Of a DNA stretch of 64,000 nt, positions 63,401 to 64,000 are shown one piece after another. Position numbers and translations under genes: made by a program. The DNA comes from Beta vulgaris subsp. vulgaris (Eukaryota; Streptophyta; Magnoliopsida; Caryophyllales; Amaranthaceae), in NCBI RefSeq assembly GCF_026745355.1, contig NC_079203.1, forward strand, positions 4,769,362 through 4,833,361, written 5' to 3'. Position 1 is the first letter of the stretch, and each line of letters begins with the position of its first letter. The notes below the pieces were generated by a model that ran no database searches, was not told the origin of the DNA, and saw nothing but the letters and a program-made list of their open reading frames with translations.

Positions 63401-64000
63401 GTTGGGTGTGGAGATTTTAAACTACTTAGTCACCATTCTTCATTGCTGATACACTAACACAAAGCACAGCTTTAGTATACGGTTTGAGCACACCATATCA
63501 GAAAATGAACAACTTTGATCATTATTTCGCTCTATATTTTAGCAAAATTTTCAAATGATAACGTTAGGACAGCACATATTGCAGCAAACTAATGGCTAAA
63601 AGCTAAAATTAGCTAGTTTTGACTATCAAAGTCAAATGTGGCGTATCAAGCAGGCAGCAGTTATCAGGTAGCATTTAATCTTTGAATTCCTGAACTCACA
63701 TTACAGGCTACTTGAAACATATGCCATGACCTACATTGAACCTAACCTCAAAGGAACTGCCAGAGCTCTCATTTCTCATGAAACAATAATTATCTAGGAA
63801 CAATATTTAATCAAACTCACATGAAAAGAAGAAGCCCGGTTCACGTACAAGGTTGCAACCAACTTGTTGTCATTGTCAACATCCATCGGAGCAACACGGA
63901 GAGCCTATCATCACATTAAACAAGATAAAACTAAAAAATCACATTAAAAACAAAAAACAGAAGCAATTAAGGGGAATAAAATTGTTAACCTTTTCACTTA
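48468..64000 (-). CDS. TPR-MYND-SET protein (SMYD4/TPR9-like), 5' end missing
   Basis: Fourteen minus-strand exons join in frame: 64000-63990 (partial), 63904-63821, 63031-62960, 61459-61261, 59754-59636, 58078-57707, 57602-57468, 56017-55880, 55244-55089, 54856-54617, 52894-52728, 52626-52512, 52036-51956 and 48755-48468. They give about 724 residues; family members near 800 suggest that some 70 are missing. TPR repeats come first (LVATLYVNRASSFH, SLRDCSRALSISPRYAKAWY, NYEDAICDLKVAL). A MYND-type zinc finger follows (CHFCFNELPQDSVPCTSC, then YCSEHC, about visible residues 172-193). The SET core has VNSMAIVRMKYADM, FNHSCMPN (cofactor-binding NHS motif, near 392) and LEMSYGPQ, then the post-SET CQCSGC near 453. 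C-terminal TPR-like helices end in DRSRT. The family is predicted to methylate proteins; substrates are unknown to me. The last exon has a perfect 63-bp tandem duplication. Introns carry a hAT MITE and a SINE. Confidence 0.93.
48581..48706. repeat. Perfect 63-bp tandem duplication within the last coding exon
   Basis: Copy one is 48581-48643 and copy two 48644-48706; I see no base difference. On the minus strand each copy adds 21 residues, including LIKLSSLQLALGN and AAAADTV, and keeps the frame. Confidence 0.97.
48876..49010. mobile_element. Possible MITE end in the last intron
   Basis: The phrase TACTCCCTCTATTAACAAATG resembles a Stowaway terminus, and GTCAAACTTTGCATAGTTTGAC just inside is a palindrome. 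The opposite terminus was not found, so the limits are uncertain. Confidence 0.35.
49395..49928. mobile_element. hAT-type MITE in the last intron of the TPR-SET gene
   Basis: The ends are TAGGGGTGAAAGTTCGG on the left and TAGGGGTGAAAGTTATTCG (minus strand) on the right. The flanking 8 bp are TGTGCTAC (49387-49394) and TGCGCTAC (49929-49936), one mismatch. Inside, the words AATCCGATCC and GGATTTTGG recur in both orientations. It is 534 bp and has no coding capacity. It lies in the 3.2-kb intron 51955-48756. Confidence 0.88.
49937..51955. other. Rest of the 3.2-kb last intron
   Basis: No exon was recognised in either strand. A pure A tract lies at 51773-51793. The stretch 51010-51200 repeats ATTATA and TGGATTA words loosely. 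Nothing else was recognised. Confidence 0.5.
58883..58961 (-). pseudogene. Relic of a duplicated exon segment in an intron of the TPR-SET gene
   Basis: On the minus strand the translation gives GLIASLESHLDPGLDFF and then a stop. The functional exon at 58078-57707 encodes KVTLESHLDSGVEFF at the matching place. At DNA level the shared string is GGATCCAAATGACTTTCTAA against GAATCCAAATGACTTTCTAA. The piece lies inside the intron 59635-58079, is not needed to keep the reading frame, and lacks the zinc-finger part. It is therefore best read as a partial exon duplication that decayed; a rarely used alternative exon is less likely because of the stop. Confidence 0.6.
58950..59025. repeat. 38-bp perfect tandem duplication in an intron
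   Basis: Two adjacent identical copies of a unit starting GTCATGATTGTGCTAC and ending GTGCAACTGAT, at 58950 and 58988. The first overlaps the end of the exon relic. Confidence 0.92.
60376..60490 (-). mobile_element. SINE-like fragment in an intron of the TPR-SET gene
   Basis: On the minus strand it has TGACCTAGTGGAAAG (A-box-like) and GGTTCAATCTCC (B box), with AACCTTTAGGTTCAGGGTTC between. This is the same layout as the SINE at 24406-24596 (GATCTAGTAGTAAGG and TTAAGGTTGGGGGTTCAATC). The 3' part is cut short by a run of G on the plus strand near 60380-60391. No target duplication was found. Confidence 0.55.

Overview
The window looks like nuclear DNA of a flowering plant, probably a eudicot. 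It is AT-rich, its genes are intron-rich with GT-AG junctions, and the space between genes is packed with plant-type transposons. The host proteins match plant families. I cannot fix the species. A Caryophyllales-type genome would fit, but that is only an impression. No bacterial, organellar or CRISPR features were seen.

Four host genes are supported. (1) Plus strand, 5059-7665: the last seven exons of a conserved plant WD40-like protein of the At2g38630/At3g54190 type. Its N-terminus was not found in the 5 kb upstream. (2) Minus strand, 18435 to 14375: a complete two-exon gene for the spliceosomal protein MFAP1 (438 aa). (3) Plus strand, 42175-46879: a complete eight-exon gene for a COP1-interacting-protein-7-related protein (about 1052 aa). 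(4) Minus strand, 64000 to 48468: all but the 5' end of a TPR-MYND-SET protein of the SMYD4/At1g33400 (TPR9) type, with 14 visible exons. These four genes have unrelated jobs (unknown scaffold, pre-mRNA splicing, light/chloroplast-linked signalling, putative protein methylation) and are not an operon or pathway.

The stretch from about 8.7 to 13.2 kb holds a Mutator-like foldback element with a 9-bp target duplication, a frameshifted RNase H fragment, and a decayed Ty3/gypsy fragment with hAT-like pieces in it. The stretch 19-42 kb is a repeat-rich island. It contains hAT, Stowaway and SINE elements, a Ty1/copia element with 140-bp LTRs and an intact 5-bp target duplication that is itself invaded by other repeats, two copies of an unclassified repeat rich in small palindromes, one hAT element nested in another, and the 5' end of a second copia element with a long TG microsatellite in its LTR.

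I found no clear previously undescribed biological system. The most interesting observations are a perfect 63-bp in-frame tandem duplication in the last coding exon of the TPR-SET gene, an intronic relic resembling one of that gene's own exons, the well-dated nesting of transposons with readable target duplications, and unusually many local tandem duplications in and just behind MFAP1. Exon limits were read by eye from splice consensus, reading frame and family resemblance.
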